Shown: positions 50,611-59,775, numbered from the stretch's first letter. The stretch is 64,000 bases of DNA from UBA2988 sp965237965 (GCA_965237965.1 CBDEGT010000003.1:1426001-1490000), one strand, 5' to 3'. Made by a program: numbers and translations. The notes: generated from the letters alone by a model not told the origin.

Positions 50611-50807
50611 AGCCTCGAAGCACGGGATCGTGGGACGGCCCCCGTCTTCATCCCGCCACCGCCGAGCACCGGCCCGATCCGCTCGCCCCGGAAGGTCAGC
50701 GAAGGGGTCTACCCGTCCCCCACCAGTCCCTCCCCCGAGGCGGCGGGAGGTACCCTCACGCGGTCTCCTCGACCCACGAAAAGCCCCTAAAACTCACCAT
50801 TTTGGAC

Positions 50808-50858
50808 TTGACGCCCCCCAAGCCCCCCCGGTAGGTTGATGAGACGCAGAATCATTCT
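50808..50858 (+). promoter_or_regulatory. suf promoter with Fur-like box
   Basis: TTGACG (50808-50813), an 18-bp spacer and TAGGTT (50832-50837) look like a sigma-70 promoter. Just after the likely start site, AGAATCATTCT (50848-50858) is a perfect inverted repeat around one base, matching the core of Fur boxes (AATCATT). The suf genes follow within 40 bp, so iron-dependent repression is plausible. The upstream part of the 50611-50807 gap shows nothing else. Confidence 0.5.
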
Positions 50859-50876
50859 AAATAAGGCTTTTGCAAA

Positions 50877-51683
50877 GTGGCCTCGGACCCCGGCATGCCT
50901 GACACACCGATCCTGAGAATCGAGAATCTTCACACCAAGGTCGCGGACGAGAACCTCGACATCCTGAAAGGGCTGAACCTTGAGATCAGCCCCGGTGCCG
51001 TCCACGCCATCATGGGCCCCAACGGCTCGGGTAAGAGCACCCTCGCCAAGGTGCTGATGGGTCACCCCGGATACCAGGTCACGAAGGGTCGGGTCGACTT
51101 CGACGGGCGGGATCTGCTCGAGCAGGATCCGCACGAGCGTGCCCGGGCGGGCGTCTTTCTCGCCTTCCAGTATCCGGTCGAGATCCCCGGCGTCTCCATC
51201 GCGAACTTTCTGCGCACCGCGATGCAGTCGCACCTCGCCGAGGACGAGGAGTTGGACCTGTTCGATTTTCAAGATCTCTTGCTCGATCGAATGAAACTCC
51301 TCGCGGTCGACCCTTCCTTCGCCGAGCGGCCCGTCAACGACGGGTTCAGCGGCGGAGAGAAGAAGCGAAACGAGATCCTCCAGATGGCGGTGCTCAAGCC
51401 CAGGCTGGCGATCATGGACGAGACCGACTCGGGGCTCGATATCGACGCTCTCAAGGTGGTCGCACAGGGGGTCAACACGCTGCGCCGCGAGGATCCGGCC
51501 ATGTCTGTGCTGATGATCACGCATTACCAGCGGATGTTGGACTACCTCGAGCCCGATGTCGTGCACGTGATGGTGGACGGTCGCATGGTCCGTTCCGGTG
51601 GCCCGGAGGTCGCACTGTGGTTGGAAGAAGAGGGGTACGCCTCGTGGCGTGAAGCGGAAGACAAAGCCGTAGTGGGGAGGTAG
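50877..51683 (+). CDS. sufC: Fe-S assembly ATPase SufC
   Basis: ABC-type ATPase of the SufBCD scaffold. Walker A is GPNGSGKST, the Q-loop is LAFQYPVEIPGV, the signature is FSGGEKKRNEIL, and Walker B is LAIMDETDSGLD, followed by the H-loop ITHYQRML. GTG 50877 or ATG 50895 could be the start. It opens the operon sufC-sufB-sufD-Rieske-sufS-sufU; sufB begins three bases after its stop. Confidence 0.95.
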   Translation: MASDPGMPDTPILRIENLHTKVADENLDILKGLNLEISPGAVHAIMGPNGSGKSTLAKVLMGHPGYQVTKGRVDFDGRDLLEQDPHERARAGVFLAFQYPVEIPGVSIANFLRTAMQSHLAEDEELDLFDFQDLLLDRMKLLAVDPSFAERPVNDGFSGGEKKRNEILQMAVLKPRLAIMDETDSGLDIDALKVVAQGVNTLRREDPAMSVLMITHYQRMLDYLEPDVVHVMVDGRMVRSGGPEVALWLEEEGYASWREAEDKAVVGR

Positions 51684-51686
51684 GCC

Positions 51687-53102
51687 ATGCCCAAGAACGA
51701 AGTCGTCGAACGCCTCGATTTGGACATGTACAGGTACGACTTTCGGAGCGAGGACAAGCCGGTCTTCCGCACCGAGCCCGGGCTCTCGGAGGAGGTCGTG
51801 CGCGCGATCTCCGCGCATAAGGATGAGCCCGATTGGATGCTCGAGTTTCGCCTCAAGGCATACCGGCTGTACCTGAGGAAGCCGATGCCCACCTGGGGCT
51901 CGGACCTGTCCCACCTCGAGAGCGTGCTCGACCAGATCTATTACTACGTCCGTCCCCAGGACCGGATGAAGAACAACTGGGAGGACGTACCGGACAACAT
52001 CAAGGACACCTTCCAAAAGCTGGGCATCCCCGAGGCTGAACAGAAGATCCTGGCCGGCGTCGGCGCGCAGTACGAGTCGGAGATGGTTTATCACTCGCTC
52101 AAGAAGGAGTGGGACGAGAAGGGGGTGATCTTCGACTCGATCGAGGACGGACTGAGGAAGCATCCGGACCTGTTCCGCAAGCACTTCGCGACCGTGATTC
52201 CCCCCGCGGACAACAAGTTCGCGGCGCTCAACTCGGCGGTGTGGTCGGGAGGCTCGTTCGTCTACATCCCCAAGGGCGTGCAGCTCGAAACCCCGTTGCA
52301 GGCGTACTTCCGCGTGAACCAGGAACGGATGGGGCAGTTCGAGCGCACGCTGATCATCGCCGACGAGGGAAGCCGAGCGCACTACATCGAGGGCTGCACG
52401 GCTCCGGTCTACTCGACCGAGTCGTTCCACTCGGGCGTGATCGAGATCGTGGTCGCGCGGGACGCGCATTTCCGCTACACGACCATCCAGAACTGGTCGC
52501 GCAACATGTACAACCTGGTCACCCAGCGGGCTCTGGTGAACCAGGGCGCGACCATGGAGTGGCTGGACGGGAACCTGGGTTCCAAGGCGACCATGAAGTA
52601 CCCATCCTGCTACTTGGTCGGCGAGGGCGCTCACGGCTCGATCCTCTCGATCGCGTATGCGGGCGACGGACAGCACCAGGACACCGGCGGCAAGGTGGTG
52701 CACGCCGCGCCCCGTACGACATCGAGCATCGTGTCCAAGTCGATCTCGAAGGGCACCGGGCGTTCCTCGTACCGGGGTCTTTGCAAGGTCTACGAGGGCT
52801 CGCATTCAGCCCGATCGAACGTCGAATGCGATGCCCTGCTCATCAACGAAACCGCGCGCACCGACACGTATCCGTACATCGAGATCGAGGAACGATCGGC
52901 CAACGTGGGGCACGAGGCGACGGTCTCGAAGATCGGTGACGAGCAGCTCTTCTACCTGACGAGCCGGGGAATGAGCGAGGAAGAGGCAATGGCGCTCATC
53001 GTGCGCGGCTTCATCGAGCCGATCGCGAAGTTGCTCCCGCTCGAGTACGCGGTCGAGCTCAACCGCCTCATCGAAATGGAGATGGAGGGCTCGGTTGGCT
53101 GA
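51687..53102 (+). CDS. sufB: Fe-S cluster assembly protein SufB
   Basis: 471-residue core subunit of the SufBC2D scaffold where clusters are built. Typical segments are PVWGSDLSHLESVLDQIYYY near 60-85 (starting TWGSDL here), YIEGCTAPVYST with a conserved Cys, ARDAHFRYTTIQNWSRNMYN, and the terminal NETARTDTYPYIEIEERSAN, EATVSKIGDEQLFYLTSRGM. Start ATG 51687 follows AGGTAGGCC. It overlaps sufD by eight bases. Confidence 0.95.
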   Translation: MPKNEVVERLDLDMYRYDFRSEDKPVFRTEPGLSEEVVRAISAHKDEPDWMLEFRLKAYRLYLRKPMPTWGSDLSHLESVLDQIYYYVRPQDRMKNNWEDVPDNIKDTFQKLGIPEAEQKILAGVGAQYESEMVYHSLKKEWDEKGVIFDSIEDGLRKHPDLFRKHFATVIPPADNKFAALNSAVWSGGSFVYIPKGVQLETPLQAYFRVNQERMGQFERTLIIADEGSRAHYIEGCTAPVYSTESFHSGVIEIVVARDAHFRYTTIQNWSRNMYNLVTQRALVNQGATMEWLDGNLGSKATMKYPSCYLVGEGAHGSILSIAYAGDGQHQDTGGKVVHAAPRTTSSIVSKSISKGTGRSSYRGLCKVYEGSHSARSNVECDALLINETARTDTYPYIEIEERSANVGHEATVSKIGDEQLFYLTSRGMSEEEAMALIVRGFIEPIAKLLPLEYAVELNRLIEMEMEGSVG

Positions 53103-54459
53103 GGCGGTCGCGAATCGCGTCAGGCAGAAGGCACGCATCGGAAGAGCGCTCGATCGGGCTGCCGTCGAGGGGCTGACCGCGACCGAGCCCGCATGGCTGG
53201 CACAGCGACGGTTGCACGCGTGGGGTGTGTACGAGGCCACCCCGATGCCGAACACGCATCAGGAGGAGTGGCGCTACACCGACCTCGCGCGGAAGCTGGC
53301 GCTCGATCGGCTCAGGCTTTCCCACGCGGTTTCGCTCGCCGACGATCCCCGAGCGTGGCCTACGCTGCTGAGACGTGCCATGGCCGAGGACCATGACGCG
53401 TCCGGACACCTCGTGCTGGTGGACGGCTGCGTCGTGCACACCGACATACGGACCGACCTCTCCTCGCGAGGCGTGGTGCTCTCGTCGCTGCGCCAAGCGG
53501 TCGTCGAGCATCCCGAGCTGCTCGAGAAGCACCTCGCCAATCACGTGGTTCCACCCGAAGACGGCAAGCTACAGGCGCTCAACGCCGCGCTGTGGACGGA
53601 CGGGGTCTTCCTGCACGTCCCTCAGGGCGTACGGTTGGAGAGCCCGGTCCGAGTGACGCGGTGGTACTCGGAACCGGGAGCGGCCTTCTTCTCGCGTAGC
53701 TTGATCGTGGCCGAGGCCACGACTCAGCTCTCGTACGTGGACGAGGCGCTCTCGGACGACCTACCCGAACCCACGCTTACCTCGACCGCGGTCGAAGTGA
53801 TCGCGCTCGACGGGGCCCGTGTCCAGTACGTGGCGGTGCAGCGCCTCGGGAGGGGTGCGTTCTACCAGACGGCACAGCGCACCCTCGCCAGCAGGGACGC
53901 CACGCTCGACACGTTGAACGTGAGCCTGGGCGCGACCACCACGCGCGTCGACTTGAACGCACGGCTGCTCGGCCCCGGCGCCGACAGCAACATGCTGGGG
54001 CTCTACTTGGGTGATGGCGACCAGCACTTCGACCACAACACGAGTCAGGACCACGTCGCCCCCGCGGCGCGGAGCGACCTGCTCTACAAGGGAGCTCTCG
54101 ACGGCGCCAGCCGCTCGGTCTTTCGTGGCGTCATCCGGGTGGCCAACGAGGCGCAACAGACCGACGCCTACCAGACCAACCGGAATCTCATTCTGTCGGA
54201 TGGGGCTCGTGCCGACTCGCTACCCAATCTCGAGATCGAGGCCGATGACGTAAAATGCTCACACGGCGCCACGGTCGGGCAGCTTGATGAGGAGACGCTC
54301 TTCTACCTGATGAGTCGGGGATTGTCGCGAGGCCAAGCCGAGCGTCTCGTAGTGGTCGGATTCCTGGGCGAAGTGCTCCAGCGGCTACCGCTCGGCGGGG
54401 TGACCCAGAAGGTCACGCGCGTGATCGAGGAGAAGCTTCGTAGCGAAGTGCATGGCTGA
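53095..54459 (+). CDS. sufD: Fe-S cluster assembly protein SufD
   Basis: 454-residue partner of SufB and SufC, sharing the beta-helix core. It has HQEEWRYTDLARKLAL near the N-terminus, AALWTDGVFLHVPQGVRLES, HFDHNTSQDHVAPAARSDLL, and the SufB/D C-terminal motif DVKCSHGATVGQLDEETLFY. It starts at TTG 53095 inside the end of sufB, indicating coupling. The stop overlaps the Rieske gene. Confidence 0.93.
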   Translation: MAEAVANRVRQKARIGRALDRAAVEGLTATEPAWLAQRRLHAWGVYEATPMPNTHQEEWRYTDLARKLALDRLRLSHAVSLADDPRAWPTLLRRAMAEDHDASGHLVLVDGCVVHTDIRTDLSSRGVVLSSLRQAVVEHPELLEKHLANHVVPPEDGKLQALNAALWTDGVFLHVPQGVRLESPVRVTRWYSEPGAAFFSRSLIVAEATTQLSYVDEALSDDLPEPTLTSTAVEVIALDGARVQYVAVQRLGRGAFYQTAQRTLASRDATLDTLNVSLGATTTRVDLNARLLGPGADSNMLGLYLGDGDQHFDHNTSQDHVAPAARSDLLYKGALDGASRSVFRGVIRVANEAQQTDAYQTNRNLILSDGARADSLPNLEIEADDVKCSHGATVGQLDEETLFYLMSRGLSRGQAERLVVVGFLGEVLQRLPLGGVTQKVTRVIEEKLRSEVHG

Positions 54460-54763
54460 GTGGGTGCGAGTGGCTGCGACCGGGGACTGCCCAACGGGCC
54501 GTCTCCTCGAAGTGGCGGCAGGGAGCGAACGGATCGTGCTGGCCAACGTGGATGGGAACTTCTACGCTCTTCTCGACCGCTGCAGCCACCAAGACTATCC
54601 GCTTTCCCACGGTGAGCTGGAAGGGACCCGGCTCGAGTGCATATACCACGGCGCCAAGTTCGACGTCTGCACCGGTCTCGCCATGCAACTACCCGCCATC
54701 CGGCCCGTGAAGACCTATCCGGTCGAGATCCGCGGCGACGCCGTGTTCGTCGAGGTCCAGTGA
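54452..54763 (+). CDS. Rieske-type [2Fe-2S] ferredoxin in the suf operon
   Basis: 103-residue soluble Rieske ferredoxin with the two metal boxes CSHQDYPLSHG and CIYHGAKFDVCTG. It resembles the small ferredoxin subunits of ring-hydroxylating dioxygenases but sits between sufD and sufS, where it probably donates electrons to cluster assembly or serves as a target. The ATG overlaps the sufD stop. Sequence and context agree on the family, while the redox partner is unknown. Confidence 0.9.
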   Translation: MAEWVRVAATGDCPTGRLLEVAAGSERIVLANVDGNFYALLDRCSHQDYPLSHGELEGTRLECIYHGAKFDVCTGLAMQLPAIRPVKTYPVEIRGDAVFVEVQ

Positions 54764-56019
54764 CGCCCCCGACCATGACCGCAGCAAATTCTGGGATCGA
54801 TCCAGGGACCCTCCGTCAGGATTTCCCGATCCTCGGCCAGCTCGTGAACGGGCGCCCGCTCGTCTACCTCGACAACGCCGCGACCACGCAAAAACCGGCT
54901 CCGGTGCTTGCGGCGCTCGACGACTATTACCGTAAGGACAACGCGAACGTCCACCGCGGAATCCACGAGCTCTCGCGTCGCGCTACTCTCGCCTACGAAG
55001 GGGCCCGCGCTCGGGTCGCGCGCTTCATCGGAGCGGACGACGTGGGAGAGGTCGTGTTCACCCGCGGTACAACTGAGGCGCTGAACCTGATGGCGTTCAG
55101 CTGGGGTCTCGAGTTTCTCCAGCGCGGCGACGAGATCCTCCTCACCGAGATGGAGCACCACTCGAACATCGTACCGTGGCAGCTCGTCGCCCGGCGGACG
55201 GGTGCTGTTCTCAGGTGGCTGGACCTCGACGATCAAGGGATGCTGCGCCTGGCCGAGCTCCCGAGCCTGCTCAACGCGCGTACGCGCTTGGTCAGCCTCA
55301 CGCACGTCTCGAACGCGCTCGGTACCGTGAATCCGCTCGCTGAGATCGTACGAACCGTACGCGCCAGGAGCGAGGCAGTGGTACTGGTCGACGGCGCACA
55401 AGCGGCCCCTCACTTGTCGGTCGACGTCCGATCGCTGGGCTGCGATGCATACGCATTCAGCGGTCATAAGATGTGCGGCCCCACTGGAATCGGTGTGCTC
55501 TGGGCCCGTCGTCTCATGCTCGAGGCCATGCCCCCGTTCCAGGGAGGCGGCGAGATGATCAGGATCGTGGAGCGCGACGCGAGCACATGGGCGGACCTGC
55601 CGCACAAGTTCGAAGCCGGGACCCCGCACATCGCGGGCGCTGTTGGATTGGCCGCAGCGGTCGAGTATCTGGAAGGGATCGGGATGGCACGGGTCGCGCT
55701 CCATGAGCGCGCCCTGCTGGAGTACGCGGTCGAACGATTGGCGGAGGTTCCGGGCCTGCGCATCCTGGGCCCCACCGACCTGAGCCAGCGCTCCGGAGCG
55801 ATTTCGTTTATGCTGGGGGATGCTCATCCGCACGATATCGCCACCATCCTCGACTCCGAGGGCATCGCGGTGCGAGCCGGTCATCACTGCGCCCAGCTCG
55901 TGATGCGCCGCTTCGATGTTTCCGCCACCACGCGTGCCTCGTTCTACTTCTATAACACCGTCGAGGACGTCGATCGGCTGATAGCCGGACTGCACACGGT
56001 GCGCGGGATCTTCGGCTGA
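54760..56019 (+). CDS. sufS: Cysteine desulfurase SufS
   Basis: PLP enzyme that supplies sulfur from cysteine. It has LVYLDNAATTQKP, FTRGTTEALNLMAFSW, EMEHHSNIVPW, the PLP Lys in FSGHKMCGPTG, and the catalytic Cys in VRAGHHCAQLVM, which is the group II type that works with SufU or SufE. GTG 54760 overlaps the Rieske stop and has a nearby SD; ATG 54775 is an alternative. sufU follows after 12 bp, which supports SufU as the partner. Confidence 0.95.
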   Translation: MTPPTMTAANSGIDPGTLRQDFPILGQLVNGRPLVYLDNAATTQKPAPVLAALDDYYRKDNANVHRGIHELSRRATLAYEGARARVARFIGADDVGEVVFTRGTTEALNLMAFSWGLEFLQRGDEILLTEMEHHSNIVPWQLVARRTGAVLRWLDLDDQGMLRLAELPSLLNARTRLVSLTHVSNALGTVNPLAEIVRTVRARSEAVVLVDGAQAAPHLSVDVRSLGCDAYAFSGHKMCGPTGIGVLWARRLMLEAMPPFQGGGEMIRIVERDASTWADLPHKFEAGTPHIAGAVGLAAAVEYLEGIGMARVALHERALLEYAVERLAEVPGLRILGPTDLSQRSGAISFMLGDAHPHDIATILDSEGIAVRAGHHCAQLVMRRFDVSATTRASFYFYNTVEDVDRLIAGLHTVRGIFG

Positions 56020-56031
56020 AGGAGCTGGGCC

Positions 56032-56511
56032 ATGGAGCACCCCCCCCTCGAATCGCTGTACCAGCATCTGATCCTCGAGCATTACCGTAGGCCGAGGAAT
56101 CGGGGTGAGCTCCCCGACAGCACGGTGGAAGTGCACATGGCCAATCCGGTGTGCGGAGACGAGATCCGCCTGCAGCTCAGGATCGAGGGCGACGTGATCG
56201 AGGACGCTCGTTTCGTGGGACAGGGCTGCTCGATATCGCAAGCCGCGGTCTCGATGCTGACCGGGCTGATCGGGGGCCGCAGGACGAGCGACGCCGACGA
56301 GCTCGCCGCTAGCTTCACCCGAATGATGCGCGGCGACGCCGCGGCCGCGGGCGACCGGCGGCTGGGCGATCTGCGCGCGCTCCAGGGGGTGAGCAAGTTC
56401 CCCGTCCGGATCAAGTGCGCGCTCCTCTGCTTCGACGCGCTGCAAGAGGCGCTGAAGCGATCCGGTCACGCAGCCGGCGCCGCACAGCATCGGTCGGAGG
56501 ACGGAAACTGA
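56032..56511 (+). CDS. sufU: Sulfur carrier SufU
   Basis: 159-residue zinc-dependent sulfurtransferase of the IscU-like SufU type. Metal and sulfur ligands appear in ANPVCGDEIRL, VGQGCSISQAAVSML and IKCALLCFDAL, and the SufU-specific insertion lies before the last Cys. AAGGAG 12 bases upstream of ATG 56032 supports the start. It accepts sulfur from SufS and passes it to SufBCD. The C-terminal tail is about 20 residues longer than usual. Confidence 0.92.
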   Translation: MEHPPLESLYQHLILEHYRRPRNRGELPDSTVEVHMANPVCGDEIRLQLRIEGDVIEDARFVGQGCSISQAAVSMLTGLIGGRRTSDADELAASFTRMMRGDAAAAGDRRLGDLRALQGVSKFPVRIKCALLCFDALQEALKRSGHAAGAAQHRSEDGN

Positions 56512-56516
56512 ACCCC

Positions 56517-57077
56517 GTGCCCGTCTGGTCCGATCAGGTCACGGATCCCTCCGTCGGAAGCGTGCGCATCTGGGTCACAGAGACGGCGGTGCGGCGCATC
56601 GACTTCCGTTCCGAGCCGAATTCCGATCTCGGCCACGTGTCGCCGGGAGAGTCACTTTCATCGGCGCCGCCACCGCCCCACCTGCAGGGGGCCGTCGCCG
56701 CGCTCCACGATTACTTCGCGGGCGCCCGGACGAGCTTCGACCTGCCCCTCGACCTGAGCCCGGCGACCGAGTTCCAGCGACGCGTGTACGACCGTCTGCT
56801 GCTGATCCCGTACGGCCGGGTGGTCACGTACGGTGAGGTCGCACGCGACATCGGGGAGGATCCGAGCAAGGCCCGCGCGGTCGGTCAGGCGGTGGGTGCC
56901 AACCCGATCGCGATCATGGTGCCCTGCCATCGGGTGGTCGCGGCCGACGGCCGCCTGGTCGGCTTCGGCGGTGGAATCGGTCGAAAGGCCGCGCTGCTAG
57001 GGCTCGAGGGAGTCGACGTGGACGGTTCCCGACCATCCTCCCGCGTGCGTCCCGAGATCATCCGGCTTCGCCTCTGA
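56517..57077 (+). CDS. ogt: Methylated-DNA--protein-cysteine methyltransferase
   Basis: O6-alkylguanine repair protein of 186 aa. The C-terminal DNA-binding domain has EFQRRVYDRLLLIPYGRVVT, YGEVARDIG and the active-site Cys in IMVPCHRVVAADGRLVGFGG. The N-terminal half is the usual poorly conserved domain. GTG 56517 lies five bases after the sufU stop, so it may be carried at the end of the suf transcript. It acts once per molecule in the cytosol. Confidence 0.92.
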   Translation: MPVWSDQVTDPSVGSVRIWVTETAVRRIDFRSEPNSDLGHVSPGESLSSAPPPPHLQGAVAALHDYFAGARTSFDLPLDLSPATEFQRRVYDRLLLIPYGRVVTYGEVARDIGEDPSKARAVGQAVGANPIAIMVPCHRVVAADGRLVGFGGGIGRKAALLGLEGVDVDGSRPSSRVRPEIIRLRL

Positions 57078-57128
57078 GGAAAAGCCGAACTAAGTCGCTA
57101 TCCGACCATGATTTATAGAAGATACACC

Positions 57129-57459
57129 ATGGCCTGTGCCACCTGGATCTCCTTGCTTGCGGTGCTCTCCTGCCGGGGCGAGCCGCAGGAGGCGGAGGTC
57201 CCGGATCCGTACCCACCCCTCGCGATCGAGCCACTTGCCGACGCCGAATTGATGGGAGTCGATCGGCGGCCACCGCCGCGTGCGGGGACGAGGCCGGCGG
57301 ACCCTTTTCGGAACGGACGCTGCTGGTCGGGTTCGAGCCGGCGACCGCGCGGGAGGACGGGGGTCGGCCCACCGTCGCCGAACGCTCGCGCCGTCCCGGG
57401 CTGCCGGCGATCACCGGCGCGGCGCAGATTTGCGATCAGCACGACCGCCTAACGAAGTA
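57129..57459 (+). pseudogene. Small lipoprotein, frameshifted
   Basis: MACATWISLLAVLSC is a lipoprotein signal with lipobox VLSC, followed by an acidic, proline-rich start (EPQEAEVPDPYPPLAIEPLA). After ELMGVD that frame turns Arg-rich, while the frame one base away reads AATAACGDEAGGPFSERTLL, then VGFEPATAREDGG, ending at TAG 57457-57459. One base is probably missing near 57,260. A longer start at 57108 is possible. No family is recognised. Confidence 0.45.
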
Positions 57460-57494
57460 GAGATTCTTGCTGCGCGTAGCCGCGGCAAGAATCT
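57460..57494 (+). terminator. Hairpin after the lipoprotein gene
   Basis: AGATTCTTGC (57460-57469) and GCAAGAATCT (57485-57494) form a perfect ten-base stem with a 15-base GC-rich loop, directly after the stop codon. There is no U-tract, so termination is likely but not certain. Beyond it, 57495-57787 is a purine-rich stretch with no credible gene, probably the end region of the IS91-like element. Confidence 0.55.
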
Positions 57495-57787
57495 GGTGTT
57501 GGGCTCAATCCGGGCGAGGGAGCGGGAGGGAGCCGTGGTTTTGGGTTTTCAATGCTGCGGGGAGGGTAGTGAGACGTGGGCGAGTGGCCGAGAGGCGCTC
57601 CGGGAGTGGTCGGAGGGTGGGGGCAGCGGTTCAGGGGAGGGGCTCGGAGATGTGGTTTGGCTCCAGCTGTCAGATAGGAGGGGGGTGAGGGGGAGGAGCG
57701 GAAAGGGAAGGATGCAGCGAGGCTGGGCGACCCAGCGCTGGGCTGGGGCACAAGGGCAGGCGGGAGCGGCGATCGGCAGTCCGTGGA

Positions 57788-58890
57788 TCATGGAGGTGCC
57801 CTGGGCTTGAAAGTGGTGCCCAAGAGATAGAGGTGACCGCGCCTGCAGACGGGACAGAGGCGTGGTGCAGGTAGGGCGGATTGGGCTGGTGTGGATGGGT
57901 GGCCCTCGACGCCGGCTTCTTCGGCAGGTGGCCGAGGGATCTGTGGGGCGGCGGATTCGAGGAGATGGCGGACGCGCTCGAGGTCCTTGCCGGAGGTGGA
58001 GCTGAGGAGGCCGTAGTAGCGGATCTTGGTGAAGCCGCGTGGAAGGACGTGTTGGAGGAAACGGGCGATGAAGTCCTGAACGAGGAGCGTCATGCGGCGG
58101 GTCTGGTGGGTTCGGGCGTGGGTGTAGGTGAAGGTGACCCGGCCGTGCTCGAAGCGTTCGATGCGGTGGTTGGTGAGAGCGACGCGGTAGACGTAGCGCG
58201 AGAGGTAGAGGGCCGCGCGTTGGCCGTTGGCGATCTGCTGGATGTGGGCGATCCAGGGTGTGTTGTTGTTCCAGAGGTGGGAATCGGTTTCCTGTTTGAG
58301 GCCGGCGCGTATGAGGGCGTCTCCCACCTTGGCGCGAAAGATCTCGGAGAGTGCATATCCGGGGAATAGGAAGCGAGGGTGGGCAGGTTTGACCCAGGCG
58401 GTGCCGTCGGGGGAGAGGCCGCCGGCGGTGACGAGGAGGTGGACGTGGGGGTGGTAGGTGAGGGTGCGGGACCAGGTGTGGAGCACGGCGAGAATCGCGA
58501 CGCGGGCGGGTCTGGACGGCAGCGGCGGCCTCACGGAGTAGGATGCCGTAGACGAGCCGCTGATGGGAGCGGGCTAGGATGCGGAGCTCTGCGGGGAGGG
58601 TGAAGGTGAGCAGATAGTGGTCACAGGGCAGGAGGCGGGAGCGAAGGCTGTCGAGCCAAGTTTGGGCCCGGTCGTCCTGGCACTTGGGGCAGTGCCGGTT
58701 GCGGCATGAGTGATAGGAGTAGTCGAGGGCGCCACAGTCGTCACAGGCTATAGACGGAGCCGCCGAGGGCGGGGGTACGGCAGAGGGCGATGTCGTTCAT
58801 GGCCCGGAGGTGGGACGGCAGCATTTGCCCTGGGAAGGCATGCCGGAGATCCGGGCTGGCCTGCTGGAAGATGTCGGCCAGTTCTACCAC
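57788..58890 (-). pseudogene. IS91-family (HUH) transposase, broken by two frameshifts
   Basis: Joined frames give a normal IS91 layout: VELADIFQQASPDLRHAFPG, a Cys-rich zinc finger (CDDCGALDYSYHSCRNRHCP), YLLTFTLPAEL, the HUH motif HPHVHLLVTAGGLS, and a catalytic region LYLSRYVYRVALTNHRI, with a late CPVCRRG motif. The frame changes near 58,748 (stop in SVYSL) and near 58,515, so the protein is dead. The last part is open from 58534. It is paired with the recombinase just upstream on the same strand. Confidence 0.75.
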
Positions 58891-58908
58891 GATGCGTGTG
58901 GTGTGGCG

Positions 58909-59775
58909 TCAGATGCGCTGCCCGAGGCGGTTGATGGGATCGAGGGCGTCGTCGCGGATTACGCGGGTGAGGTGGGTGTAGATCGCGGTGGTACGCGGGC
59001 TGGAATGGCCGAGATACTCCTGGATCAGCCGGAGTTGGACGCCAGCTTCGAGGAGGTGGGTGGCGTAGGAATGCCTCAGCGAATGGACGTGGGCGCGTTT
59101 ATGGACGCCGCTCTGTTTCAAGGCCCGCTGGAAGGCTTTCTGTAGGCTATCGCGGCGGATCGGGCGGACGGCAGCCTCGGAGGCAGGCTGGCTGGGCTGG
59201 CGGGTAGCCGGGAAGAGGCAGAGGGGGTGGCGGTGGGTGCGCCAGTGCTCACGCAGGAGCTGGAGGGTGGCGTCGGGCAGAGGAACGCAGCGGTCCTTGG
59301 CGCCCTTGCCCGTCACGTGGAGCATCTTGCGAGCGCCGTCGACGTTGGTGACTTGGAGGTGAGCGCCTTCCAAGAGGCGCAGGCCGCACGAGTAGATGGT
59401 GATGAGGCAGACGCGGTAGATGGGGCTGCGGACGCTGTCGAGGATTTCCCAGACCTCGTCGCGGCTGAGCACGACGGGGAGCTTCTTCTCCTTCTTGGGC
59501 CGGGCGACATCCAGGACGGTCCATTTTCGTCCCAGCGTCTGTTCGTAGAAGAACTTGATGCCGCAGAGCGCGATGGTGTGGGTCCCGCGAGCCACCTTCT
59601 TGACGGTGGTGAGGTGGACGAGATAGTGGCGGACCTGCTCCTCCGTCAGCCGGTCCGGGGACTGGCCGAAGAAGCGGGCCAGGTGGACCACGGCCTGGGT
59701 GTAGGCCTCGACGGTGCGTTCGGCGTAGCCGCGGAGCCTGAGATCCTCGATCATGCGTTTGCGCAGGGGTGTCAT
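58909..59775 (-). CDS. Tyrosine recombinase of the IS91-associated type
   Basis: 288-residue site-specific integrase. The N-terminal SAM-like DNA-binding part (LRGYAERTVEAYTQAVVHLA) precedes a catalytic domain with the Arg in YSCGLRLLEGAH, the Lys in VTGKGAKDRCVPL, HSLRHSYATHLLEAG, LGHSSPRTT and the nucleophile Tyr in AIYTHLTR. All catalytic residues are present. Such integrases are commonly found next to IS91-family transposases. Here the recombinase is intact while its transposase is not, and the remaining 59776-60006 gap contains only a short hairpin (ATCCGCC-GTA-GGCGGAT near 59870). Confidence 0.85.
   Translation of the reverse strand: MTPLRKRMIEDLRLRGYAERTVEAYTQAVVHLARFFGQSPDRLTEEQVRHYLVHLTTVKKVARGTHTIALCGIKFFYEQTLGRKWTVLDVARPKKEKKLPVVLSRDEVWEILDSVRSPIYRVCLITIYSCGLRLLEGAHLQVTNVDGARKMLHVTGKGAKDRCVPLPDATLQLLREHWRTHRHPLCLFPATRQPSQPASEAAVRPIRRDSLQKAFQRALKQSGVHKRAHVHSLRHSYATHLLEAGVQLRLIQEYLGHSSPRTTAIYTHLTRVIRDDALDPINRLGQRI

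Noticed and set aside
54715..56490. 591-residue minus-strand frame over sufS-sufU
   Set aside because: It is antisense to sufS and sufU and has no conserved domain.
57280..57810. 176-residue frame continuing from the small lipoprotein
   Set aside because: After about 57,460 it covers a purine-rich, non-coding stretch and shows no protein-like pattern.
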